Of a stretch of 27,492 nt of DNA, positions 15,456 to 24,223 are shown piece by piece. Numbering within the stretch: the stretch's first letter is position 1; every line of letters starts with the position of its first letter. Below the pieces are notes generated by a model. The model was not told where the DNA came from. It was given only the letters and a program-made list of their open reading frames with translations, and searched no databases. Made by a program: the position numbers and the translations under genes. The DNA is from JAJFTV01 sp964426355 (GTDB lineage: Bacteria > Chloroflexota > Anaerolineae > Anaerolineales > Anaerolineaceae), in NCBI GenBank assembly GCA_964426355.1, contig CAYRRA010000029.1, positions 1 through 27,492 of the forward strand, read 5' to 3'.

Positions 15456-16889
15456 ATGGAAGCCAGCAATTTTTTGCCAGTGTTGAGCCGAATTTTACTG
15501 CCGTTCATAACAGCGGTGGTGCTGGGTCTTTCCCCTGTTCCTGAAAAAGTGCAGCGTGCTTATCAACAGGTGCATGCTGCATTGCAAGATGAAAACCTGG
15601 CGCAAGCGGCTTCTGGCTTGGTGCAGATTGTTGAAATTCAACACTGGCGGGATACCCTGTTGGAACGGGCAGGATTTCTTTATGTCCGCAGCGGGGATAT
15701 TTCAGAAGCCGTGATGGTGTTGGAAGAAGCTGCCCAGAGAGGTGATTTATCCTCACAAGGTTACCTGGTACTGGCAGATGGCTATGAACGTTTGGGCAGG
15801 CTTGCAGATGCTTTGGATATCTGGCTTGTTCAGGTTGATTCATCCGTCCTGAATGCGGATTTGTTCGCCCGGATCGTTGCTGCTGCCGAAACGATGGGGG
15901 ATGAGGAAAGATTACTCTCTATCTTTGAAGCCTGGATTGAACAACACCCGGAACAGGCTGAACCGAATTATCGGTTGGGTTTGTTGTTGCTTTTCAATGA
16001 TCCCTCAACGGGTATGATGTATCTTGAGCAGGCTGCTCAATTGGAACCTGTATATCAAGGAAAAGTCGAAACAATCGCATCTGCCCTCAATCTATCAGAT
16101 TCTGAAGCCCCAGCCAGTTATCAAATGGTTTTGATCGGTCAAACGTTGGGAAAAGTGTCGGAGTGGGGGTTGGCTAAAAGGGCTTTTCTGAAGGCGATAG
16201 AGATTGACCCGGATTATGCTGAAGCATGGGCATATCTGGGCGAAGCTTTGCAACAACTGGATGAGCCGGCTTTGGATGCGATTGAAAAGGCGAATGCGCT
16301 TTCCCCTGATTCAATCCTGGTCAAGGCAATTTCATCGCTCTATTGGCGCCGACAGAACCAGCCTGACAAAGCCATTGATATCCTGGTAGAAATTCGAAAT
16401 GCGAACCCGGATGAAGGAAAGTGGGTGGCTGAACTGGCAAATGTATATGCCCAACAAGGCGATTTGGTGAATGCGGTTGCTTTTTATTCTGATGCCATCC
16501 AAAACGACCCTGAAAACCCATTATTCTGGAAAAACCTGGTCGTATTTTGTTTGCAGTATCAATATGAGATACGAAATACTGCTTTGCCCTCTGCCCGACA
16601 GGTGGTGATACTGGAGCATGAAAGCAGCTCATCGTTGGTTCTGATGGGGCAAGTGATGATGTCTTTGGAAGATTACCTGAGTGCAAGACGATTTTTTGAA
16701 TGGGCATTAGAGAAGGATAATTCAAATGCGGTTGCTTACTATTATTATGGACAACTGCTCCTCATCGAAGACAATTTGCCTGTTGCTCATCAGTATCTTT
16801 CAATGGCAATTTTGTATGACAAAGGGTTGTCGGAAGTGACCCATGCAGCCAGGCAGTTAATCGACAAATATTTCCCTGATACTCCATGA
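15456..16889 (+). CDS. TPR-repeat protein with N-terminal membrane segment
   Basis: After a short N-terminal hydrophobic segment (about residues 6-26, LPVLSRILLPFITAVVLGL) that may be a signal anchor, the protein is built of TPR-like helical repeats to its end. Examples are AKRAFLKAIEIDPDYAEAWA, then LANVYAQQGDLVNAVAFYSD with AIQNDPENPLFW, and ARRFFEWALEKDNSNAVAYY. TPR arrays are protein-binding scaffolds, often on the outer face of the membrane. No catalytic domain is present and no partner can be named. The start is uncertain. The frame is open from 15360 and non-ATG starts exist at 15414 and 15447, but none has a good ribosome site. The ATG at 15456 is used because it places the hydrophobic segment at the N-terminus (477 residues). 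Confidence 0.8.
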   Translation: MEASNFLPVLSRILLPFITAVVLGLSPVPEKVQRAYQQVHAALQDENLAQAASGLVQIVEIQHWRDTLLERAGFLYVRSGDISEAVMVLEEAAQRGDLSSQGYLVLADGYERLGRLADALDIWLVQVDSSVLNADLFARIVAAAETMGDEERLLSIFEAWIEQHPEQAEPNYRLGLLLLFNDPSTGMMYLEQAAQLEPVYQGKVETIASALNLSDSEAPASYQMVLIGQTLGKVSEWGLAKRAFLKAIEIDPDYAEAWAYLGEALQQLDEPALDAIEKANALSPDSILVKAISSLYWRRQNQPDKAIDILVEIRNANPDEGKWVAELANVYAQQGDLVNAVAFYSDAIQNDPENPLFWKNLVVFCLQYQYEIRNTALPSARQVVILEHESSSSLVLMGQVMMSLEDYLSARRFFEWALEKDNSNAVAYYYYGQLLLIEDNLPVAHQYLSMAILYDKGLSEVTHAARQLIDKYFPDTP

Positions 16890-16892
16890 TCG

Positions 16893-16909
16893 TATGAAAC
16901 ATGTTCATA
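16893..16909. repeat. Short inverted repeat upstream of the lipoprotein gene
   Basis: TATGAA and TTCATA are separated by ACATG, making a 17-base palindrome just after the TPR gene stop. It is not followed by a T run, so it is not a terminator. It could be an operator for the lipoprotein/mtaB pair. Confidence 0.3.
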
Positions 16910-16996
16910 TCCATTGTGTAAAAAACCTGGGGCAAACGCTTTTCCATGTTAAAATGAGTTTTTATTGGGTACTCATAAATTGAAAGGCTGGCACGG

Positions 16997-17659
16997 GTGA
17001 TAAAACGAAGTAAAACCTTTCTGGTTTCGTTCATTTTTATGTGTTTCATCATGGCTGGTTGTGACCCTACAGCGCGCATCCGTTATCTATTTGACCCTCC
17101 CCAAAGTGGAGATATTCTTTTTGAAGATGATTTCTCCCTGGCAGGTTCATGGGATGTCTGGAATGATACACAATCGATCGTGGATTATAACAGCGGGGGT
17201 TTAAGGTTTTATGTGAACCAACCGAATTACGAGTACTGGTCAAGACCCAAGCGTGACTTTCAAGATGTGTTGATTGACGTGGATTCAACAAAAGTCAGCG
17301 GACCGGACGATAATCATTTCGGTGTTATCTGTCGATATAAGAACCGCGAGAACTTTTATGCCTTTCTAATCAGTAGCGATGGGTATTTTGGTATCATGAA
17401 AGTGATTGACAACCAGTATCAGTTAATCAGTCATGAGCAGATGGAATATAGCGAGGTGATTCAACAGGGTGATGGCGCTCAGAACCAGATAAAGGTTGAG
17501 TGCAACGGACCAAACCTGTCTCTATCGGTCAATGATCAAAAGCTGGCAGTGGCTTATGATACAGACTTTGAGTGGGGGGGAGCAGGTCTGATTGTTGGAA
17601 CCTATGATATGGTCGGTGTGGATATTTTGTTTGATAACTTCCTCATTCGACAGCCATAA
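16997..17659 (+). CDS. Predicted lipoprotein of unknown function
   Basis: The first 22 residues are a lipoprotein signal: basic start MIKRSK, hydrophobic core FLVSFIFMCF, lipobox IMAGC with Cys22 as the lipidated residue. The mature part of about 198 residues has the feel of a jelly-roll (LamG/concanavalin-like) domain: LFEDDFSLAGSWDVWND, then FGVICRYKNRENFYAFLISS, VECNGPNLSLSVNDQKLA and VDILFDNFLI. Domains of this kind often bind carbohydrate or other ligands at the cell surface, but no binding site can be pointed to. The start is a GTG with AAAGG 9 bases upstream. The gene ends 8 bases before mtaB and is probably co-transcribed with it, although no functional link is obvious. Confidence 0.85.
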   Translation: MIKRSKTFLVSFIFMCFIMAGCDPTARIRYLFDPPQSGDILFEDDFSLAGSWDVWNDTQSIVDYNSGGLRFYVNQPNYEYWSRPKRDFQDVLIDVDSTKVSGPDDNHFGVICRYKNRENFYAFLISSDGYFGIMKVIDNQYQLISHEQMEYSEVIQQGDGAQNQIKVECNGPNLSLSVNDQKLAVAYDTDFEWGGAGLIVGTYDMVGVDILFDNFLIRQP

Positions 17660-17667
17660 TTTAACCC

Positions 17668-18933
17668 ATGAAGATATTTGTTGACAGCATCGGCTGTCGT
17701 TTGAACCAAAGCGAGATCGAGAAGATAGCAGCAGATTTCAGAGCCAGGGGGCATGAGCTGGTTGATTCACCTCAGCAATCCGACCTGGTGGTAATTAACA
17801 CCTGTGCAGTAACCGGTAAAGCCCAGGCTGATTCACGCCATGCTGTTCGGCAGGCTGCCGCACTAAGCAAACAAGTCATTGCAACCGGCTGCTGGGCAAC
17901 GCTGGAACCAGAGCAAATCCTTTGTTTGCCGGGGTTGATAGCCGTGGTTGATAATTACTCAAAAGAGCAACTGGTTCCCAGTTTTTTTCACGAAGAAGGC
18001 TCCCAGGTGGATTTAGGTGCGCGGGTGCCTTTGCCCGGAAGCCGGTTTCGCACACGGGCATTTATTAAAGCGCAGGATGGCTGTGACCAGCATTGCACAT
18101 TTTGCGTCACACGTGTTGCGCGTGGGCGATCCAGGAGCCGACCCGTACAGGAAATTGTTGATGATATTCATCTTGCGATGCAGGGGGGGACAAAAGAGGC
18201 AATTCTTACCGGTGTGAATCTGGGCTCGTGGGGGAAAGAATATTCGCCTCCCCAGGCTTTGGCAGACCTTATCCGTGTCGTGTTAGCTGAAACCGATGTC
18301 CATCGCTTGCGGCTTTCTTCGGTAGAGCCGTGGGATTTGGGAGAGGATTTCTTTGCTCTCTGGCAGGATTCGCGTTTGTGCCGGCATTTACATCTGCCAT
18401 TGCAGTCTGGTTCGGATGCGATTTTAAAACGCATGGGGCGGAAAACAAGCCAGGAGGAATTCTGGAAACTGGTTGAGATGACAAGGCAAGTCGCCCCAGA
18501 GATGGCTATCAGCACAGATATGATTGTCGGCTTTCCAGGGGAGACGGAAGCCGATTTTGAGGAAACGAGGGAGTTCGTTCGCTCAATTGGTTTTGCATCC
18601 GGGCACGTTTTTGCTTTCTCTACAAGACCTGGCACCCCCGCTGCCCTCATGTCAGAAAAAAATACCTCTGATGTGATTAAACGACGTAGCAAAATTTTGC
18701 GTGCAGACTTTGCATGGATGCAAAAACAATATCAGCAAACCTTTACAGGTTCCACGCTCAGCGTGCTTTGGGAATCTTCACAGCAACTAAAAAATGGATA
18801 TTGGGAATTGTCTGGGTTGAGCGACAATTACATCCGTATCCATGCGCTTTCTCCCGAGAATCGCTGGAACCAAATCGATTGGGTAACAACAACAAAAATG
18901 TTGGAAAACGGGATGCAGGCAGCTTTTTCTTAA
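17668..18933 (+). CDS. mtaB: tRNA methylthiotransferase, MtaB type
   Basis: This radical SAM methylthiotransferase has 421 residues. The N-terminal UPF0004 domain carries three cluster cysteines (Cys10 in SIGCRLNQSE, Cys46 in NTCAVT, Cys75 in ATGCWA). The radical SAM cluster is C139-DQH-C143-TF-C146, and the C-terminal part looks TRAM-like. The N-terminus GCRLNQSE and the spacing point to the MtaB branch, which makes ms2t6A at position 37 of tRNAs reading ANN codons, rather than MiaB or RimO. This assignment rests on motif style. There is no visible Shine-Dalgarno before the ATG, so translation may depend on coupling to the lipoprotein gene 8 bases upstream. Confidence 0.9.
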   Translation: MKIFVDSIGCRLNQSEIEKIAADFRARGHELVDSPQQSDLVVINTCAVTGKAQADSRHAVRQAAALSKQVIATGCWATLEPEQILCLPGLIAVVDNYSKEQLVPSFFHEEGSQVDLGARVPLPGSRFRTRAFIKAQDGCDQHCTFCVTRVARGRSRSRPVQEIVDDIHLAMQGGTKEAILTGVNLGSWGKEYSPPQALADLIRVVLAETDVHRLRLSSVEPWDLGEDFFALWQDSRLCRHLHLPLQSGSDAILKRMGRKTSQEEFWKLVEMTRQVAPEMAISTDMIVGFPGETEADFEETREFVRSIGFASGHVFAFSTRPGTPAALMSEKNTSDVIKRRSKILRADFAWMQKQYQQTFTGSTLSVLWESSQQLKNGYWELSGLSDNYIRIHALSPENRWNQIDWVTTTKMLENGMQAAFS

Positions 18934-18947
18934 AATGAGACAAAAGG

Positions 18948-18975
18948 TTGACAAAATTCTGAAATCCGATACAAT
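18948..18975 (+). promoter_or_regulatory. Promoter of tRNA-Leu
   Basis: A perfect -35 TTGACA (18948-18953), a 16-base spacer and TACAAT (18970-18975, five of six) predict a start near 18982, 13 bases before the mature tRNA 5' end. Confidence 0.85.
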
Positions 18976-18994
18976 TGCGCTACTCAATGTGGAT

Positions 18995-19078
<84 letters not shown>

Positions 19079-19082
19079 CAAT

Positions 19083-19111
19083 AAGAACTCCAGTTTCGGG
19101 GTTCTTTTTTT
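19083..19111 (+). terminator. Rho-independent terminator of tRNA-Leu
   Basis: AAGAACTCC (19083-19091) pairs with GGGGTTCTT (19098-19106) over 9 bp with one G-U and a 6-base loop, followed by a run of T to 19111. It begins 4 bases after the tRNA. Confidence 0.92.
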
Positions 19112-19173
19112 ACAACACTTGCACTCATTCAAACTGGCTTGAAACCTGCATCGATTTCCAGTAAGATAAAGCC

Positions 19174-19563
19174 ATGGAAAAGAAACAACTCCCTATCAAA
19201 CAATTGCTCATCCTGGGATTGATTGTTGTCGCAGTATTTTTATTGCTTGATTTTCAAGCGCGAAAAAATCAGCTTTTCCTGGTAGAAACACAACGCGAAA
19301 AGATATTTGAAGAGGTGGTGAACTTAAAGCAAACTGCAGCTGCACTCGAAGACGAGCTGGAGTTTGCCAGTTCTGACGAAATGGTGGAGCAATTTGCGCG
19401 CGAGGACATGCATGCGGGTGTACAGGGAGATGTGTTGGTGGTACCGATTTCTCCATACGAAGTGACACCCACTCCGCAGCCCGTCATTACGCCTTCACCG
19501 CAGGCTTTCAGTAATTGGGATGTATGGATGGCGTTGCTTTTTGCAAGCCAGGATGAGGAGTAA
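19174..19563 (+). CDS. FtsB/DivIC-like septum protein
   Basis: This small bitopic protein of 129 residues has a short cytoplasmic start, one membrane helix (about 9-27, QLLILGLIVVAVFLLLDF), an extracytoplasmic coiled coil (about 35-72) and a short conserved segment ending in GVQGDVLVVPI (82-92). A low-complexity TPTPQPVITPSPQ tail follows. This is the layout of FtsB/DivIC proteins, which join FtsL and FtsQ in the divisome and help activate septal wall synthesis. Family calls on such short coiled-coil proteins are always somewhat uncertain. The stop lies one base from the end of the convergent phosphatase gene. The ribosome site is weak. Confidence 0.78.
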   Translation: MEKKQLPIKQLLILGLIVVAVFLLLDFQARKNQLFLVETQREKIFEEVVNLKQTAAALEDELEFASSDEMVEQFAREDMHAGVQGDVLVVPISPYEVTPTPQPVITPSPQAFSNWDVWMALLFASQDEE

Positions 19564-19564
19564 G

Positions 19565-22500
19565 TCAGGATTGTCTTTTTAAACAGACAAGAGTGACATC
19601 ATCAGAAGGGGGCATATCGGCAGAGAATTCTTTCAGTTCTTTTTCCATTTCATCCAGAAGGTCACGTGCCGATAGGTGAGTATTTCTTTTGATGAACTCG
19701 AAGAGACGTTCCTGATTGTATGTTTCCCCATTTTTTGCGAAGGCTTCGGTAACACCATCGGTGTAAAGGAGAAGAATATCTCCAGGGTTGATATTGGTCT
19801 CGTAATCCTGAAAAGTGCTGTCATCCAGCACACCCAATGAAATTCCGCCTTTGCGTAATAATTCGATCTCACCGCTTTTTTTACGTGCGATAATGGGAAG
19901 GTTATGTCCGGCATTCGCATAGATGATTTTGTTGGAACGCTTGGATAAGATGGCGTAAAAAACGGTTACAAACATGCCTTCATGAGAATCCGGCATCAAT
20001 AAATTGTTGACCTTTTCCAGCACAGCAGCAGGAGATGTCTCATTCTGTGAATAGGCTCTGATGAGTGTTCTGGTCACGGTCATGTAAAGGGCAGCGGCAA
20101 TCCCTTTGTCCGCCACATCTGCGATGACCAAGCCGATGTGGTCTTTATCGAGTTGGATAATGTCATAAAAATCCCCACCCACCTGCCGGGCGGGTTTCCA
20201 ACGTGCATCCAACTCCCACCGCTGTAGCCGCGGCAATTCTCCGGGTAAAAAGGTTTTTTGACTTTGGCGTGCCAGTTCAAGTTCCTGCTCGATACGCTGT
20301 GATTCAACAAAGTCTAACTTGTATTTTTCGTTCTGGATGGCAAGGGCTATTTGTTGTGCAATACCGGTGATAATTTCAATACGCTTTTCCTGGAAAGCAA
20401 GAGATGTCATGGTCTCTTTAGCGAGCATGATGCCGAATGTTTCGCCTTTGGCTGACAATGGGACAGCCATCAAGATGCTTCCACCGAGTTGGATGAGGTT
20501 TTGAGAAAGGTCATTTTCTGAATGTGGGTTCAGTTGAGCCCATTGGTCAACAGGCATGTTCGTTTTGGTCGAGGTGCTGAAATGAAGCCGGTTTTCCGCA
20601 TAAGTGGCATCCAATAATGGGAATTCTCCACTCCTGTATACATTTTCAAGTAGAACGATTTCATCTTCATCGTTACCGGCATATGCCTGAACGGGTTGGT
20701 AAAAATCCTCTTTTTCGTTACGCAAGTAAATCACGCAGGTATCGATCCCAACCAGTATGGGCATTAAGTGGACGATGGTTTCAAGAATATCATCCAATTC
20801 GTTTTGACTGACCACAGCCTGCGCAACTTCCAACAAAACGGCTGTAATATAGGCTTCTTCTTCCTGGGTTTCTTCCAGGCGTAAATTCTCGAGTGCAACT
20901 GCCGTTTGGTGGCTGATTCCTTGCAGAATAGCCAGTATCTGTTTGTTTAATTCTCCATCTGAATCAGACCCTGACCGCTGCTGATATCCAAGCAGGAATG
21001 CACCAAGAAGATTTCCGCGTAAGACCAGTGGTACCATGACCAGATTGCTAATGTTTTCAGGGATGGCTTCTGCAGGGAGGTTCAAATCGGTTACGGCATC
21101 TTCGATAAATATGGTTGAACGGGTTGCGTTGAGCTTTGCCAGGGCAGGAGTATCGTAATCGAAGAAATGAGTTTGAGAGGGTTGTTCAGCGATACCGTAC
21201 CAGTTTTTCAAGCAAAATGAATCACTTTCGTCCTCCCAAAGAAATATTGCACTCAAGCGGACACCGATCAGCAGGGGAGGGAGGCGCACCATGGTAGTTA
21301 ACAATTCATCCACATTTGAGGCAGATTGGCTGGCTTCTGCCACTTGCAAAAGCACGGTGGATACCCAGGCTTGTTCCTGGGCTTCCTCAAACAAACGCGC
21401 ATTCTGGATTGCGACCGCGGCATAACTGGCAAATGTGGCAGTCATGTCATGGGCTTCATTGCCGTACCGTCCGGCTGTATGATGCGCCAGGGCTAATATA
21501 CCCAGCGTGACATCGCCTGCGCGCAGTGAAGCGGCAATGGAAGAATAATCTTTTGGGAATTTCAAGGCAGCACCCAGGGGTCCATAGGGGTCGTCGGGGT
21601 GACGGATGATGGGGTGCGTTTGGGCAAGCGTCCTCTCCAACATTGAGTGGACGTCTGGGTTTTCAAGGGAATTATTGATTTCTTCTGGGTCAACCCCATG
21701 AGCTGCTGCAAGGGTGAGCAGACTGTCTTTGTTTTCGGAAGCATCATTATTGAAGCGCAGCCAGATTGCAGAGGAATCACAGGGTAGGTTCTGCTCCAAT
21801 TTTTGCAATATGGATTCCAAAACATCGTTCAACGGCGCATTCGCAGAAATTAATTCTGAGACTTCACGGAAGCTGTCAGCCACCTGGACGCGCCATTTTT
21901 CAGAGCGGTAAAGAATGGCATTCCTCATTGCGATGGCAATGCTGGAGGCAAGCGCTTCCAACAAAGAGATGTCATCCTGATAAAAAGAATTCTTTTGTTC
22001 ACTCTGAATATCCAGTACCCCCAGTACCTCTCCAGCGTAGATGATGGGCAGAGCTAATTCGGAACGGGTGAGGGTTGGTAGAAATTCCAGCTTGCGGAAA
22101 AGGGCTTCTTGACTGATGTCATTTGCCAGGTATGTTTTTCCATGCCGGGCGACCCAGGGGATGATGCCGTGGGGGTCATCCAGGTCATACACGACTTCTT
22201 TTTCACGCATCATTTGTGAACGAGAGCCAAATCCGGTTCCATAAATGAGCTTCCGCCTGACCGGTTGTACCGTAAAAATGTGGATGTATGGATAACCAAA
22301 ACGGTCATGGATTAACTGGGCAACTTTTTCGCTCAGGTCATCCAGATCGAGGATGGATGTAAGTGCCTGGCTGAATTGAACGATGGTTTCGACTTGGTTA
22401 ACGCGCTGCTGAAGGTCCTGGTAGAGGTCAGCGCTTTCAATCGCCAGTGCAATATTGTTTGCCAACGCGCGCAAAACCGTAAGGTCATTTTGGTGAAAAC

Positions 22501-23383
22501 CATTGATCCGGTCACTTTGAAGGTCCAAAACCCCGAAAATTCGTTCTTCGGTTTTCAGGGGAAGGGCAAGTTCTGCTTTTGTCTCCGGAAGACAATCAAT
22601 ATAGCGGTAATGAGGTTCATTGCGCACATCGGGTGCCAGCAGTTCATTCCCTGTTTCACCGACATAACCGATGATTCCTTTACCGCTCTCAATCATCTGG
22701 GCGGGTGCAAAATCTTCACAATCTGCCAGGTGTTGCATGGCTCTAAGCCTGAACTGCCCATTTGTCTCGTCCTGGATATAGATAGCAACGTAATAAAACT
22801 CGAAAAGTTCGTGGATCAGGTCTGTGACTTTCAAGCAGAGGTCGTCAAGTTCGGTCATGTTTGCGATTTGTTCGCTGACCGATTGGACAAGAGATAACTG
22901 CCGGGCACGCCAGTTTTTCAGTGAGACCTGCCTGGATACCTCCAATGCTAGCGCAACCATGTTTAAAAAGCTGTCCAGAAAAACCCTATCTGTTTCTGTA
23001 AAGGGTTTTTCGCGCCGGGCAACCAAAACACCCATGATCAAGTCTTGTGACATTACAGGTAGTGCGATGACCTTCGGTTCTTGCGGCTGTGTAGAGATAC
23101 AAGCAGTGGGATCCAACTCTTGCTGAAAATGGATTTTCCTTGTTTGGAGGGTTTCTTCAACAATTTTCTCAACGGGAGTGGAAGGAATTGTATCGATTTC
23201 ATTTTCACCCGGCAGAGGGTAAAGAGGTTCAACCAGCCACAATTTTGCAGCACAAGACAAACGCTCCTGAACTGCGTTTTCGATGAAAACGCATCTCTCA
23301 GCAACATCAGGTAATTTAAGTAATTGTTCGCCTAAATGGATAAACTGCTTCCATTCAGGAACGGTTAAATGTCCCGAACGCAT
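19565..23383 (-). CDS. Multi-GAF SpoIIE-type PP2C phosphatase (RsbU-like)
   Basis: This 1272-residue cytoplasmic sensor phosphatase contains about six GAF domains in tandem (roughly 20-150, 172-315, 335-490, 505-665, 680-830 and 850-1015; the first is weakest). The repeated phrases such as FGVLDLQS, LGVLDIQS and ALAIES/VAIQNA mark their ends. The C-terminal SpoIIE domain (about 1040-1270) keeps the metal ligands: GGDFYD at 1069-1074, ADVADKG at 1088-1094, YTDGVTEA at 1207-1214 and SDD at 1260-1262. Such enzymes dephosphorylate a STAS anti-sigma antagonist when the GAF domains sense a small ligand or redox signal. The STAS and kinase genes lie directly upstream, with 2 bases between the kinase stop and this ATG, which strongly supports that role. 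The ligands are unknown. Confidence 0.95.
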   Translation of the reverse strand: MRSGHLTVPEWKQFIHLGEQLLKLPDVAERCVFIENAVQERLSCAAKLWLVEPLYPLPGENEIDTIPSTPVEKIVEETLQTRKIHFQQELDPTACISTQPQEPKVIALPVMSQDLIMGVLVARREKPFTETDRVFLDSFLNMVALALEVSRQVSLKNWRARQLSLVQSVSEQIANMTELDDLCLKVTDLIHELFEFYYVAIYIQDETNGQFRLRAMQHLADCEDFAPAQMIESGKGIIGYVGETGNELLAPDVRNEPHYRYIDCLPETKAELALPLKTEERIFGVLDLQSDRINGFHQNDLTVLRALANNIALAIESADLYQDLQQRVNQVETIVQFSQALTSILDLDDLSEKVAQLIHDRFGYPYIHIFTVQPVRRKLIYGTGFGSRSQMMREKEVVYDLDDPHGIIPWVARHGKTYLANDISQEALFRKLEFLPTLTRSELALPIIYAGEVLGVLDIQSEQKNSFYQDDISLLEALASSIAIAMRNAILYRSEKWRVQVADSFREVSELISANAPLNDVLESILQKLEQNLPCDSSAIWLRFNNDASENKDSLLTLAAAHGVDPEEINNSLENPDVHSMLERTLAQTHPIIRHPDDPYGPLGAALKFPKDYSSIAASLRAGDVTLGILALAHHTAGRYGNEAHDMTATFASYAAVAIQNARLFEEAQEQAWVSTVLLQVAEASQSASNVDELLTTMVRLPPLLIGVRLSAIFLWEDESDSFCLKNWYGIAEQPSQTHFFDYDTPALAKLNATRSTIFIEDAVTDLNLPAEAIPENISNLVMVPLVLRGNLLGAFLLGYQQRSGSDSDGELNKQILAILQGISHQTAVALENLRLEETQEEEAYITAVLLEVAQAVVSQNELDDILETIVHLMPILVGIDTCVIYLRNEKEDFYQPVQAYAGNDEDEIVLLENVYRSGEFPLLDATYAENRLHFSTSTKTNMPVDQWAQLNPHSENDLSQNLIQLGGSILMAVPLSAKGETFGIMLAKETMTSLAFQEKRIEIITGIAQQIALAIQNEKYKLDFVESQRIEQELELARQSQKTFLPGELPRLQRWELDARWKPARQVGGDFYDIIQLDKDHIGLVIADVADKGIAAALYMTVTRTLIRAYSQNETSPAAVLEKVNNLLMPDSHEGMFVTVFYAILSKRSNKIIYANAGHNLPIIARKKSGEIELLRKGGISLGVLDDSTFQDYETNINPGDILLLYTDGVTEAFAKNGETYNQERLFEFIKRNTHLSARDLLDEMEKELKEFSADMPPSDDVTLVCLKRQS

Positions 23384-23385
23384 GC

Positions 23386-23814
23386 TTAATCTTGTTCCTT
23401 GAACTTTACCAGAACGAGTGTATTTCCATCTATTTCGTCAAAGCAAAAGCTCACCTCGTCCATGAGCTGTTTAATCAGGAAGAGTCCTAACCCGTGATTG
23501 TCTCGTTTTTTGAGGGGTGCTTTTATATCAGGGGTAGCCACATCATGAGGTAGAAAAGGTTGACCATGATCTTGCAATTTTATGGTCAACCCTTTTTTGT
23601 CCACTGAGTACATGCATTCAATATCACCAACCCCCTCACCGCCGTAAGCATGTTCAATAATATTTGTTACCGCTTCGTCGATAGCCAACTCGATATGATA
23701 TGAGGTCGCGCTATCAAAGCCAGCTTCTTCGGATGCTTTTCGAATAAACTCAGCAATCTTCACAAGGCTGGTGTAATAGCCCGGAAAGGTTACTTTGTTC
23801 ATGGCATCAATCAT
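23386..23814 (-). CDS. RsbW/SpoIIAB-like anti-sigma kinase (HATPase)
   Basis: This GHKL-type ATPase of about 142 residues has an N box ELAIDEAVTNIIEHAYGG in which Glu47 and Asn51 match the catalytic base and magnesium ligand, a G1 box DHGQPF near 82-87, and a G2 box GLGLFLIKQL near 108-117. The family phosphorylates the STAS antagonist and, when free, sequesters a sigma factor or another target. It sits 7 bases after the STAS gene and 2 bases before the phosphatase gene, completing a partner-switching set. No sigma gene is in the window, so the final target is unknown. The start is ambiguous: TTG 23817, ATG 23814 and ATG 23802 are in frame and none has a clear ribosome site. Confidence 0.92.
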   Translation of the reverse strand: MIDAMNKVTFPGYYTSLVKIAEFIRKASEEAGFDSATSYHIELAIDEAVTNIIEHAYGGEGVGDIECMYSVDKKGLTIKLQDHGQPFLPHDVATPDIKAPLKKRDNHGLGLFLIKQLMDEVSFCFDEIDGNTLVLVKFKEQD

Positions 23815-23821
23815 CAATGGC

Positions 23822-24157
23822 TTAGAAATTGCCTACTGCAGTCAATACGTCGTCAAAAATCTTGAACAAGGCGGTGAAACCAACAAGGTCAAGTGATGAA
23901 TAGATATTGGATGGTACATTAGCCAGGACTACTTCACCGCGATTGTAGCGTTTGCAGATTTTTTGCGTGTTGACGAATACACGCAGACCTGCGCTGGAGA
24001 TGAATTCGAGTTGAGAGAGGTCCATGACAATTTTGTACCTGCCGTTTTCAAGAATGGCATTGAGTTTCTCGCTCAATTGAGGTGTGCTTGCACTGTCCAG
24101 ACGTCCTTTGATTTCAATTAGATCACAGTGTTTGAATTCGCGGGTGATGATCTCCAT
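23822..24157 (-). CDS. STAS-domain anti-sigma factor antagonist
   Basis: This single STAS domain of 111 residues is full length for RsbV/SpoIIAA proteins. The segment DLSQLEFISSAGLRVF aligns with the SpoIIAA phosphorylation loop and puts Ser55 at the phosphorylated position; the usual Asp before it is Ser54, a common variant. GGAGG lies 7 bases before the ATG. It is the first gene of the operon. In the known scheme its unphosphorylated form binds the kinase and frees the sigma factor, and the multi-GAF phosphatase resets it. Confidence 0.95.
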   Translation of the reverse strand: MEIITREFKHCDLIEIKGRLDSASTPQLSEKLNAILENGRYKIVMDLSQLEFISSAGLRVFVNTQKICKRYNRGEVVLANVPSNIYSSLDLVGFTALFKIFDDVLTAVGNF

Positions 24158-24189
24158 CGCATTTCCTCCATAGATTGATATGATTAGTC

Positions 24190-24198
24190 ATTATATCA
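24190..24198 (-). promoter_or_regulatory. Extended -10 promoter of the STAS operon
   Basis: On the minus strand, TGA directly followed by TATAAT (24190-24195) forms a TGnTATAAT extended -10, with a start near 24183 and a leader of about 26 bases containing GGAGG. The -35 region has no good match, which extended -10 promoters tolerate. Confidence 0.6.
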
Positions 24199-24223
24199 TG
24201 CCGGTAGAACATCAATCACACAA

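Noticed and set aside
22376..22897. 173-codon plus-strand frame opposite the multi-GAF phosphatase
   Set aside because: It lies wholly inside a gene with clear GAF motifs in its own frame, and its product is Cys/Phe-rich without recognisable domains.
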